Of a stretch of DNA of 6,204 nucleotides, positions 1 through 6,204 are shown in pieces. The translations under genes and the position numbers were made by a program. Under the pieces are notes generated by a model. The model made no database searches and was not told the DNA's origin. It saw nothing but the letters and a program-made list of their open reading frames with translations. The stretch comes from JANPLD01 sp031426355. Its GTDB lineage: Bacteria > Pseudomonadota > Alphaproteobacteria > Rickettsiales > UBA8987. Numbering within the stretch: position 1 is the stretch's first letter; the number at the start of each line of letters is the position of its first letter. Where the stretch lies: the NCBI GenBank assembly GCA_031426355.1, contig JANPLD010000078.1, positions 1 through 6,204 on the forward strand, given 5' to 3'.

Positions 1-222
1 TTTAAAGACGACATAGATCTTCTTTCATATAGGGAAATCATGCGGGTAGCGCACGAAAAAGGGTTGATAGAAAATATTGATAGCTGGTTTGCCTATAGGG
101 AAATGAGAAATGAAACCTCCCACGCTTATGAAAAATCAAAAGCTGAAGAGGTATATGAAAAGCTCCCGGAATTTTCAAGGTCAGCAAAATATCTTCTCGA
201 AAAAGTAAAAGAAAAAAAATGA
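1..222 (+). CDS. HEPN-domain protein, HepT/HI0074-like (5' end outside the window)
   Basis: Only the last 73 codons are present; the frame is open from base 1, so the start lies upstream. The segment YREIMRVAHEKGLI followed by SWFAYREMRNETSHAYEK is typical of HI0074-like nucleotidyltransferase-partner proteins. The HEPN RNase motif R-x4-H is visible as R (codon 106-108), N, E, T, S, H (121-123), followed after one residue by Tyr, giving the RX4HXY form found in HepT toxins. In characterised HepT/MntA pairs the HEPN protein is a ribonuclease toxin, and its motif Tyr is AMPylated and silenced by the partner enzyme. The stop codon overlaps the next gene's start in ATGA (219-222), which suggests one operon with coupled translation. 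Family membership is well supported by motif and neighbour. Whether it is an active toxin cannot be told from a fragment. A Met codon at 40 sits mid-domain and is not a credible start. Confidence 0.85.
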   Translation, partial: FKDDIDLLSYREIMRVAHEKGLIENIDSWFAYREMRNETSHAYEKSKAEEVYEKLPEFSRSAKYLLEKVKEKK

Positions 223-512
223 AAATTTCTTCTTCAGAATTAAAATTTATAGAAGATGTTTTTTTGAAAAACCTGCCCGGTGCGGAAGTGTTTATATTTG
301 GCTCAAGAGCTACAGGAGAGAATCTAAAGAAAACCTCTGATCTCGATCTGGTAATAAAATCCTCTTCAAAAATTACTTTTAACCAGATGTTTTTATTAAG
401 GGAAGCTCTTCAGGAATCAAACTTGCCTTACCGTGTTGACCTACTGGATTGGGATAATTTATCAGAAGAGTTTAAAAATAATATCGTCCCTGATTTTCAA
501 AAAATAATTTAA
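219..512 (+). CDS. MNT-type nucleotidyltransferase, MntA/HI0073-like antitoxin
   Basis: This is a 97-residue minimal nucleotidyltransferase, the usual size for this family. It shows the polymerase-beta-type active site: FGSRATG (residues 27-33) followed by SDLDL, with the metal-binding Asp pair at 41 and 43. A third carboxylate is probably D74 in YRVDLLDW. The spacing from GS to the first Asp is 11 residues, one more than the GSx10DxD pattern usually quoted. In studied pairs this enzyme transfers AMP units to a Tyr of the HEPN toxin and acts as antitoxin. The start ATG overlaps the HEPN stop (ATGA), and there is no clear Shine-Dalgarno, only A-rich sequence, so translation probably depends on coupling. 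The HEPN-first, MNT-second order matches known HepT-MntA operons. The stop codon overlaps that of lepA on the other strand. An uncharacterised housekeeping nucleotidyltransferase role remains possible. Confidence 0.85.
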   Translation: MKISSSELKFIEDVFLKNLPGAEVFIFGSRATGENLKKTSDLDLVIKSSSKITFNQMFLLREALQESNLPYRVDLLDWDNLSEEFKNNIVPDFQKII

Positions 513-2308
513 TCAATCTTCAAAGCTGCTAAGAACGCCGATTGCGGTATCTCTACCGAGCCGATCTCTTTCATGCGTTTCTTACCTTTTTTCTGCTTAT
601 CCAGAAGTTTGCGTTTACGGGAAATATCACCGCCATAACATTTTGCGGTAACGTCTTTACCGACAGAAGAAATGGTTTCGCGAGCGATAACTTTTCCGCC
701 GATCGCGGCTTGCAGGGCAACTTTGAATAATTGTCTTGGGATAAGATCTTTTAGTTTAGTGATCATGGATCTTCCGCGATGCTCAGCTTGTGTACGATGA
801 AGTATCATGGTCATCGCATCAACAGGTTCACCATTTACCATAATTGCTACTTTAACCAGGTCGCCTTCCTCGTGGTCAAGCATTTCCCAGTCAAAACTTG
901 CGTATCCTGAAGAAACAGATTTTAATTTATCATAAAAATCAAAAACAACTTCATTAAGGGGAAGCTTATATTCAAGAAGCGCGCGGGTTCCCACATATCC
1001 GTGGTTCAACTGAATGCCGCGTTTTTTCATGCATAACTCCATTATGGAGCCAATAAATTCATCGGGAACCATTATGGTGGCTTTTATCCAAGGCTCTTCA
1101 AGTTTTTCAATAAATGTAGGATCTGGATAATCAGCGGGGTTTTGAAGCGTAATTACTTCTCCATTTTTTTTATGCAGGATATACACAACGCTTGGCGCGG
1201 TGGTGATAAGGTCAAGATTATATTCTCGCTCAAGCCTTTCCTGTATAACTTCCATATGCAGTAAACCTAAGAATCCGCAGCGATAACCAAGTCCAAGTGC
1301 GGCAGAAGTTTCCTGCTCATAAGTAAAGCTAGTATCATTTAGATTCAGTTTTGTGATGGCATCCTTTAAATTGTCAAAATCGCTCGCATCAACGGGAAAT
1401 AACCCGCAGAACACAACCGGCTGGCTAGGTGAGAAACCATCAAGCGCAGTAGAGCAGGGGTTCTTATCATCAGTTATAGTGTCACCAACTTTACAATCTG
1501 CAACCTGTTTCATATTCGGTATAATATAGCCAACTTCACCAGTGCCAATTTCATTCAGCGATAATTTTTTCGGTGTGAATACGCCAACATCATCAACTTC
1601 ATAAACGGCATTATTAGACATCAGGCGAATTTTCATCCCCTTTTTTATTTTCCCGTCAACAACGCGAACCAGAACTATAACTCCAAGATACGTATCATAC
1701 CAGCTGTCAACCAGGGATGCCTTAAGCGGTGCTTCTAACTGGCCAGATGGGGCAGGGATTCTCTTAACGACAGCCTCAAGGATTTCTTTAATACCAATAC
1801 CTGTTTTTGCGGATGCTGAAATTGCATCTGATGTATCAATTCCTATAACTTCTTCGATCTGGGCTTTAACTTTTTCAACATCAGCAGAAGCAAGATCAAC
1901 TTTGTTGAGAACTGGGATTATTTCATGGTTATTATCAATTGCTTTATATACGTTCGCAAGGGTTTGCGCCTCAACGCCTTGGGAAGCATCAACAACCAGC
2001 AAACATCCTTCACAAGCAGCTAAACAGCGGGAAACCTCATAAGAGAAATCCACGTGACCGGGTGTATCCATTAAATTAAGTATATATGTCTCGCCATCGT
2101 CAGCCTTATAGTTCAGGCGTACCGTTTGGGACTTAATAGTGATACCGCGCTCACGCTCAATATCCATATTATCAAGCATTTGCGATTTCATATCACGGTC
2201 TTCAACTGCGCCGCAGAATTGTATCAACCTGTCCGCCAGGGTGCTTTTACCATGGTCAATATGGGCAATTATCGAGAAATTCCGTATTTTTGATAGATTT
2301 TTAGGCAT
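509..2308 (-). CDS. lepA: Elongation factor 4 (ribosomal back-translocase LepA), GTPase
   Basis: Complete at 599 residues, the normal LepA length. LepA/EF4 is a translational GTPase that binds the 70S ribosome, with roles in back-translocation or initiation and in 30S maturation. The G-domain motifs are intact: G1 AHIDHGKS (15-22), G2 RGIT (54-57), G3 DTPGH (81-85), G4 NKVD (135-138) and G5 SASAK (164-168). EF-G-like domains II, III and V follow. The LepA-specific C-terminal domain ends with CYGGD (557-561), a Lys/Arg-rich stretch and KRMKEIGSVEIPQSAFLA. The start ATG (complement of 2306-2308) gives the family N-terminus with I/V-R-N-F-S-I-I-A-H-I-D-H. The nearest Shine-Dalgarno-like AAAGG is about 18 nt upstream, so it is weak. 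No signal peptidase gene (lepB, its classical operon partner) lies beside it. It is divergent from the SGNH-like gene and convergent with the nucleotidyltransferase. Confidence 0.98.
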   Translation of the reverse strand: MPKNLSKIRNFSIIAHIDHGKSTLADRLIQFCGAVEDRDMKSQMLDNMDIERERGITIKSQTVRLNYKADDGETYILNLMDTPGHVDFSYEVSRCLAACEGCLLVVDASQGVEAQTLANVYKAIDNNHEIIPVLNKVDLASADVEKVKAQIEEVIGIDTSDAISASAKTGIGIKEILEAVVKRIPAPSGQLEAPLKASLVDSWYDTYLGVIVLVRVVDGKIKKGMKIRLMSNNAVYEVDDVGVFTPKKLSLNEIGTGEVGYIIPNMKQVADCKVGDTITDDKNPCSTALDGFSPSQPVVFCGLFPVDASDFDNLKDAITKLNLNDTSFTYEQETSAALGLGYRCGFLGLLHMEVIQERLEREYNLDLITTAPSVVYILHKKNGEVITLQNPADYPDPTFIEKLEEPWIKATIMVPDEFIGSIMELCMKKRGIQLNHGYVGTRALLEYKLPLNEVVFDFYDKLKSVSSGYASFDWEMLDHEEGDLVKVAIMVNGEPVDAMTMILHRTQAEHRGRSMITKLKDLIPRQLFKVALQAAIGGKVIARETISSVGKDVTAKCYGGDISRKRKLLDKQKKGKKRMKEIGSVEIPQSAFLAALKID

Positions 2309-2390
2309 TGTTTGTATTTTGTTAACCTTTGTAGGTTATAGTTAGACTCGTGTTATTAACTTTTCTCAGGAAAAGAACAAGATTTTTTCT
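2309..2390. promoter_or_regulatory. Divergent intergenic region between lepA and the SGNH-like gene
   Basis: These 82 bp must carry the start signals of both flanking genes. On the minus strand there is a TATAAC box (complement of 2335-2340), identical to the -10 of the 16S promoter, which would give lepA a short leader of about 20 nt. No convincing -35 accompanies it. On the plus strand AGGAAAAG (2368-2375) is the only Shine-Dalgarno-like sequence, 15 nt before the SGNH ATG, which is farther than usual. The promoter assignments are tentative. Confidence 0.3.
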
Positions 2391-3587
2391 ATGGATAAAA
2401 TCAAATTGGTGCTGAAATGGATAATTACTCCAGTGGGTGAACAGGTTAATGTTGTGCAGAATGTTACCGTTATAACAAATGGTATCAATATTATTTATGA
2501 AAGGGATTTGGCAAAAGGTGATTATTATCAACCTGGATATCCCCAAGGCGGAAGGTTAAGCGATCTGGATTTGATCAAAAAATTAAAGGATGAAGTTACC
2601 GATAAAACAATATTCGAAATGCATAATAATGATGATGTTATCGTAACCTTAAAAAATAAAGGAAAGTTTGAAGTCCGAGAAAAAATAAATAATTGTTTTG
2701 GGATAACGTATAACAGATTCGTAATGTTTGGTGATTGTTATCCCGTTCAGGAAGGAGCAGAAGTTTCAAAAATTTTATCTCCGGGCAAAGAATTTGGCTA
2801 TAAAGAGCAGGTAAAATTAGAAAAGTTGTTAAAGCTGAATCTAGGATTCTCAGCTCAAGGATTATCCGCTGTGGGATTCGATGATATGATGGTTAGATAT
2901 TTTACTAACAACCCGAATATATCTTTTACAGAAGCGCAGACACAAAATAAAGAAAGGCACGATACTTCTATGTTCGCTCATAAGGAGGGAGACATAGCTT
3001 TTATAATGGGAAGCACAAATGATGTAATGACTTTAGGATCGTATGCTGGCCAAAACTTCCCAACCACAAAATTTGTCAAAAGTATTGAAGATGCAATTGA
3101 TAATTTAAGAAGTAAAGACAAGAACATGGCTATTTTTATGGTGCTACCGCCAATAGTCAGTGATCCAAATTCTAAGTTCTATAAATCAGCAGATAAAAAT
3201 TTTGTTTCTACTCCAGAAGATTTTAAGGAAATGAATGATTTGCTAAGAAAAATTGCCACTGAAAAAGGCCTTAATATTATTGAAATAAAGGAAGATATAG
3301 CAACCAGAGGAGGGGATGGCTGGCATTATGAGAATAATGGATACAGGAAAATGCTTAAGTTCATAGTAAATGAGGCATGTGAAAAACTTCATATAAAAGA
3401 GCATCCTTTGAAAACTCTGGTTAATGACCCTAGTTTTGGCTTTAATGAAGGCCTTCAGAGGGAATCTATAGAGGCAATCAAAGGCATTTGTTTTGAAAAA
3501 AATGGTGGAAAAAAAGATGATTTAGAGCTTAATAATTACCTATCTCAATTTTTGGCTAATAAAAATTCAGAAAAAAGTATTTCTTAA
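2391..3587 (+). CDS. SGNH/GDSL-like hydrolase with Cys in place of the catalytic Ser
   Basis: A 398-residue protein whose central part shows the SGNH hydrolase blocks in order and at normal spacing. Block I is VMFGDCYP (GDC at 114-116, where GDS is expected). Block II is NLGFSAQGLSA, with glycines at 152 and 157. Block III is IMGSTND (G207, N210), and block V is GGDGWHYENNGY (D309, H312). The family hydrolyses esters and thioesters of lipids, sugars or cell-wall polymers by a Ser-His-Asp triad. Here the nucleophile position is Cys116 (TGT), so the enzyme may use a thiol or be inactive. The first ~110 residues form an extension I do not recognise, and about 70 residues follow the catalytic His. 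No signal peptide or membrane helix is seen. ATG 2391 is chosen because the frame has no earlier ATG, GTG or TTG after the in-frame stop at 2343-2345; the possible ribosome site is 15 nt away. Substrate unknown. Confidence 0.75.
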   Translation: MDKIKLVLKWIITPVGEQVNVVQNVTVITNGINIIYERDLAKGDYYQPGYPQGGRLSDLDLIKKLKDEVTDKTIFEMHNNDDVIVTLKNKGKFEVREKINNCFGITYNRFVMFGDCYPVQEGAEVSKILSPGKEFGYKEQVKLEKLLKLNLGFSAQGLSAVGFDDMMVRYFTNNPNISFTEAQTQNKERHDTSMFAHKEGDIAFIMGSTNDVMTLGSYAGQNFPTTKFVKSIEDAIDNLRSKDKNMAIFMVLPPIVSDPNSKFYKSADKNFVSTPEDFKEMNDLLRKIATEKGLNIIEIKEDIATRGGDGWHYENNGYRKMLKFIVNEACEKLHIKEHPLKTLVNDPSFGFNEGLQRESIEAIKGICFEKNGGKKDDLELNNYLSQFLANKNSEKSIS

Positions 3588-3652
3588 GTTTGTTTTTTTA
3601 TTCAAATTATTCATTCTATGGCCTTAAAAGGCAGTAAATAAGCCAATTTGAA
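3588..3652 (+). terminator. Possible weak terminator after the SGNH-like gene
   Basis: A T-rich run (3589-3599) directly follows the stop codon, preceded by a weak AGAAA/TTTCT hairpin at the end of the coding region. After it lies a dyad of 8 bp, TTCAAATT (3601-3608) and AATTTGAA (3645-3652), with an inner GCCTT-AA-AAGGC (3621-3632). None of these is a textbook GC-rich hairpin followed by a T run, so termination here is only plausible. Confidence 0.3.
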
Positions 3653-3656
3653 ATAA

Positions 3657-3710
3657 ATATAAAAAATATATAAAAATGCTGTTGACTACCATGAAAGTTG
3701 AAGCTATAAC
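3657..3710 (+). promoter_or_regulatory. 16S rRNA promoter with UP-like element
   Basis: A near-consensus sigma-70-type promoter: -35 TTGACT (3682-3687), a 17-bp spacer and -10 TATAAC (3705-3710). Just upstream, about 3657-3677 is almost pure A/T (ATAAAAAATATATAAAAAT), in the place where rRNA promoters carry an UP element bound by the RNA polymerase alpha subunits. Transcription should start near 3716-3718, about 290 nt before mature 16S. It is the strongest promoter visible in the window and faces the rRNA gene. Confidence 0.8.
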
Positions 3711-3752
3711 GCACTTCCTTTCTCGGCGAAGGACAAGACCAAAAACACCGAC

Positions 3753-3764
3753 AGCTTTTTAAAA
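3753..3764 (+). promoter_or_regulatory. Candidate boxA antitermination site
   Basis: AGCTTTTTAAAA matches the E. coli rRNA boxA (TGCTCTTTAACA) at 9 of 12 positions and lies about 40 nt into the predicted rRNA leader, where boxA is expected to load the Nus factors. A small TCGG/CCGA pairing (3723-3726 and 3748-3751) just upstream could act as a boxB-like hairpin. AT-rich DNA gives such matches by chance fairly easily, hence the moderate score. Confidence 0.35.
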
Positions 3765-3892
3765 TCGTTTATCAGGAAGTGAAGACAGCGGAATAACGGT
3801 TTCTTTCGGGAAACTGTGGTCGGCGCAAAAACGTTGGCGCAAGTCTAATAGGCTTGCTATTTCCGTGATGTTTTCACGAACTAGTTACATGC

Positions 3893-3905
3893 AAGTAATA
3901 ATTCA
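3893..3905 (+). other. 5' arm of a possible 16S processing stalk
   Basis: AAGTAATAATTCA can pair with bases 5491-5503 just past the 16S 3' end: 12 of 13 positions pair, counting one U-G wobble, with a single A-G mismatch. Pairing of leader and trailer around 16S forms the RNase III processing stalk in many bacteria. The 3' arm can alternatively fold into the local hairpin 5497-5530. Confidence 0.4.
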
Positions 3906-4006
3906 GTAATGAATAAAAAATTTAATGTACGCAAGCGTACGAAATTTTCGTAATTTTTTTGAGAATGTTAAATCATTCTTGAGATGAATTAGATTTAAAA
4001 GTTTCA

Positions 4007-5487
<1,481 letters not shown>

Positions 5488-5587
5488 CTATGGATGATTA
5501 CTTATCGGAAGACTTATCTTCCTAAGTAATTTAACAAGAACATACAAGCATTTGCCATCCGTTCCTAAGTATTTTTTATGTAAACGA
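5488..5587 (+). other. 16S rRNA 3' trailer with hairpin; no tRNA or 23S
   Basis: This short spacer between the 16S 3' end and the terminator holds a stable hairpin at 5497-5530: ATTACTTA, a TC bulge, GGAAG, loop ACTTAT, CTTCC, TAAGTAAT (13 bp in all). Bases 5491-5503 can instead pair with leader bases 3893-3905. No tRNA-like cloverleaf is present, unlike the tRNA-Ile/tRNA-Ala spacer of ordinary rrn operons. Confidence 0.6.
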
Positions 5588-5625
5588 ATCCCTAGAGAGC
5601 TTTTAAAGCTCTCTAGGGATTTTTG
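5588..5625 (+). terminator. Intrinsic terminator of the 16S unit
   Basis: A perfect inverted repeat of 16 bp per arm (5588-5603 and 5605-5620; core CCCTAGAGAGC/GCTCTCTAGGG with a TTTTAAA loop region) is followed by TTTTTG at 5620-5625. This is a textbook Rho-independent terminator on the plus strand, ending transcription about 135 nt after mature 16S. The minus-strand side lacks a T run. Confidence 0.9.
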
Positions 5626-5668
5626 TTACATCTGCTTTCTACTCAGTTAATTTAGAGTGCGTATTTTA

Positions 5669-5706
5669 CAAAAAAACCATTAATTAAGATGCTTAATTAA
5701 TGGTTT
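5669..5706 (-). terminator. Intrinsic terminator of the minus-strand orphan gene
   Basis: A perfect 15-bp inverted repeat with a 3-nt spacer: AAACCATTAATTAAG (5674-5688), ATG, CTTAATTAATGGTTT (5692-5706). Read on the minus strand it runs into TTTTTTTG. It overlaps the end of the coding region at 5697-6077, so the last codons (Asn, His, stop) lie in the stem. It stands back to back with the 16S terminator, insulating the two converging units. Confidence 0.8.
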
Positions 5707-6077
5707 ATAGAAATTGAGTAGGCTTTTGCTTCTTCATAAGATAAATATCTTATATAATAAGCATTACCCCCTCGAAATTGGCAGTCATCAAAGCCAAAAT
5801 TCATTTGAGCTGCTTGCTGTAGATGAGCTGGACCAACAATATCTTCAAAAGCCCACACATTTCCAATAACAATGCTGTCATCAGGTAGAATAAATTCTAG
5901 CAAATGCACAAATTGCCAATTTTGGTTGGGACAGTTATCAAGCAAATACTGATGATCTTGCAAATCTTTTTCCAATCTTTCTTGGCTAAAGAAAACAGCC
6001 AGCTGTCCAAAAAAAACAGCAAACAAGCTTGCATTCCGTTGTTGCTGACGGATTTTAGCAATCTCTTGGTAACTCAT
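5697..6077 (-). CDS. Hypothetical protein, 126 residues, family not recognised
   Basis: I do not recognise this protein. The start is set at the Met of MSYQEIAKIRQQQ because AAGGAA (complement of 6084-6089) lies 6 nt upstream. An upstream in-frame Met (6174-6176) would add 33 hydrophobic, Cys-rich residues without a ribosome site and run through the probable promoter region. The product is rich in Gln, Phe and aromatic residues. A weakly hydrophobic stretch, ASLFAVFFGQLAVFF (about residues 16-30), might be an amphipathic or buried helix. It is followed by a charged segment (SQERLEKDLQDH), and the C-terminal half looks like a compact mixed alpha/beta domain (FVHLLEFILPDDSIVIGNVWAF). No catalytic motif is evident. 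It is monocistronic, with its own terminator, and divergent from the argH-like gene. A possible -10, TACACT, lies about 30 nt upstream on the minus strand. That it is a real gene is supported by the ribosome site and the terminator. Confidence 0.7.
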   Translation of the reverse strand: MSYQEIAKIRQQQRNASLFAVFFGQLAVFFSQERLEKDLQDHQYLLDNCPNQNWQFVHLLEFILPDDSIVIGNVWAFEDIVGPAHLQQAAQMNFGFDDCQFRGGNAYYIRYLSYEEAKAYSISINH

Positions 6078-6083
6078 GACGAA

Positions 6084-6089
6084 TTCCTT
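6084..6089 (-). promoter_or_regulatory. Ribosome binding site deciding the start at 6077
   Basis: On the minus strand AAGGAA stands 6 nt before the ATG at 6077-6075. It is complementary to the anti-Shine-Dalgarno of this window's own 16S rRNA and favours this start over the upstream in-frame ATG at 6176. Confidence 0.7.
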
Positions 6090-6160
6090 AGAAAAACAGC
6101 AACTTTTAGTGTAGCAAAAATGAAGCGTGAATAAAATCATTTTACAAGGTATGATGACAT

Positions 6161-6204
6161 ATGAATAATAAAACAAATCCTCTCTGGGGCGGACATTACG
6201 CGCA
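6161..6204 (+). CDS. argH: Probable argininosuccinate lyase, N-terminus only
   Basis: Only 14 complete codons fall in the window: MNNKTNPLWGGHYA, cut by the right edge. A short polar lead followed by LWGG and an aromatic residue is the usual N-terminus of argininosuccinate lyase (LWGGRF in most members; here H replaces R and Y replaces F). That enzyme splits argininosuccinate to arginine and fumarate, the last step of arginine synthesis. AAGG (6146-6149) lies 11 nt before the ATG and supports the start; the ATG pair at 6151-6156 reaches a stop within six codons. It is divergent from the orphan gene across 83 bp. The identification rests on very few residues. Confidence 0.5.
   Translation, partial: MNNKTNPLWGGHYA

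Larger units (their letters stand above)
3711..4006 (+). other. Structured 16S rRNA leader (no coding gene)
   Basis: This gene-free stretch between promoter and 16S carries several local stem-loops. They are ACGGTTTC/GAAACTGT (3796-3803 and 3810-3817, loop TTTCGG), GCAAGTCT/AGGCTTGC (3839-3846 and 3850-3857, loop AAT), CGTGA/TCACG (3864-3868 and 3874-3878), GTACGC/GCGTAC (3927-3932 and 3935-3940, loop AA) and AGAATG/CATTCT (3962-3967 and 3974-3979). A longer 8-bp pairing, CACTTCCT (3712-3719) with AGGAAGTG (3774-3781), begins around the predicted start site. Such leaders are removed during rRNA maturation and can carry antitermination signals. No open reading frame of note lies here. Confidence 0.6.

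Noticed and set aside
28..104. Direct 11-bp repeat TATAGGGAAAT at 28-38 and 94-104
   Set aside because: Both copies are in frame and encode Tyr-Arg-Glu of the HEPN protein; with two copies only, chance is the simplest explanation.
542..2546. Open frames at 542-730 (+), 2139-2345 (+) and 2322-2546 (-)
   Set aside because: They are shadows of lepA or the SGNH-like gene on the opposite strand, without family motifs or start signals.
2541..2573. GGRLSD (residues 53-58 of the SGNH-like protein), resembling the GRFSNG block of plant-type GDSL lipases
   Set aside because: In those enzymes the block follows the GDS motif; here it precedes it by about 60 residues, so the likeness is probably chance.
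5488..5700. Possible spacer tRNA genes downstream of 16S
   Set aside because: No cloverleaf, T-loop GTTCRA motif or anticodon arm is seen; the inverted repeats there are a trailer hairpin and two terminators.
5904..6134. Plus-strand open frame across the orphan gene
   Set aside because: It is antisense to a better-supported frame that has a ribosome site and a terminator.
6078..6176. 33-residue N-terminal extension of the orphan protein (possible signal peptide)
   Set aside because: There is no ribosome site before the ATG at 6176, it would overlap the argH-like start, and the internal Met has a good AAGGAA site 6 nt upstream.

Overview
This is an AT-rich chromosomal window from an alphaproteobacterium. 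The best clue is a complete 16S rRNA gene with alphaproteobacterial features, such as a short V1 helix and the segment GTGAAATTCGTAGATATTGG. It lies in its own transcription unit: a strong promoter stands upstream, an intrinsic terminator follows about 100 nt after the 3' end, and no tRNA-Ile, tRNA-Ala, 23S or 5S follows. A 16S gene unlinked from 23S-5S is well known in Rickettsiales, so an intracellular or host-associated lineage of that kind is the most likely source. This is inferred from layout and base composition, and no species is assigned.

Left part (1-512, + strand): the end of a HEPN-domain gene overlaps an MNT-type nucleotidyltransferase gene by 4 nt. Together they form a HepT/MntA-like (type VII) toxin-antitoxin or HI0074/HI0073-like pair. 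The nucleotidyltransferase stop codon overlaps the stop codon of the convergent, full-length lepA gene (509-2308, - strand), which encodes the ribosome-associated GTPase EF4.

Middle (2309-3587): an 82-bp divergent spacer separates lepA from a 398-residue protein with all the SGNH/GDSL hydrolase blocks. The block I nucleophile Ser is replaced by Cys (GDC at residues 114-116). This is the most unusual coding feature of the window.

Right part (3588-6204): a 419-nt gene-free stretch holds a UP-element-like AT tract, a near-consensus promoter (TTGACT, 17 bp, TATAAC) and a long hairpin-rich leader leading into 16S rRNA (about 4007-5487). A 3' trailer and a strong terminator follow. Back to back with it is a second terminator for a minus-strand gene encoding a 126-residue protein I do not recognise. 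Divergent from that gene, the window ends in the first 14 codons of what looks like argH.

Most of the window is housekeeping. The points worth a second look are the Cys-for-Ser SGNH protein, the HEPN/MNT pair, the solitary 16S unit with its structured leader, and the orphan protein.
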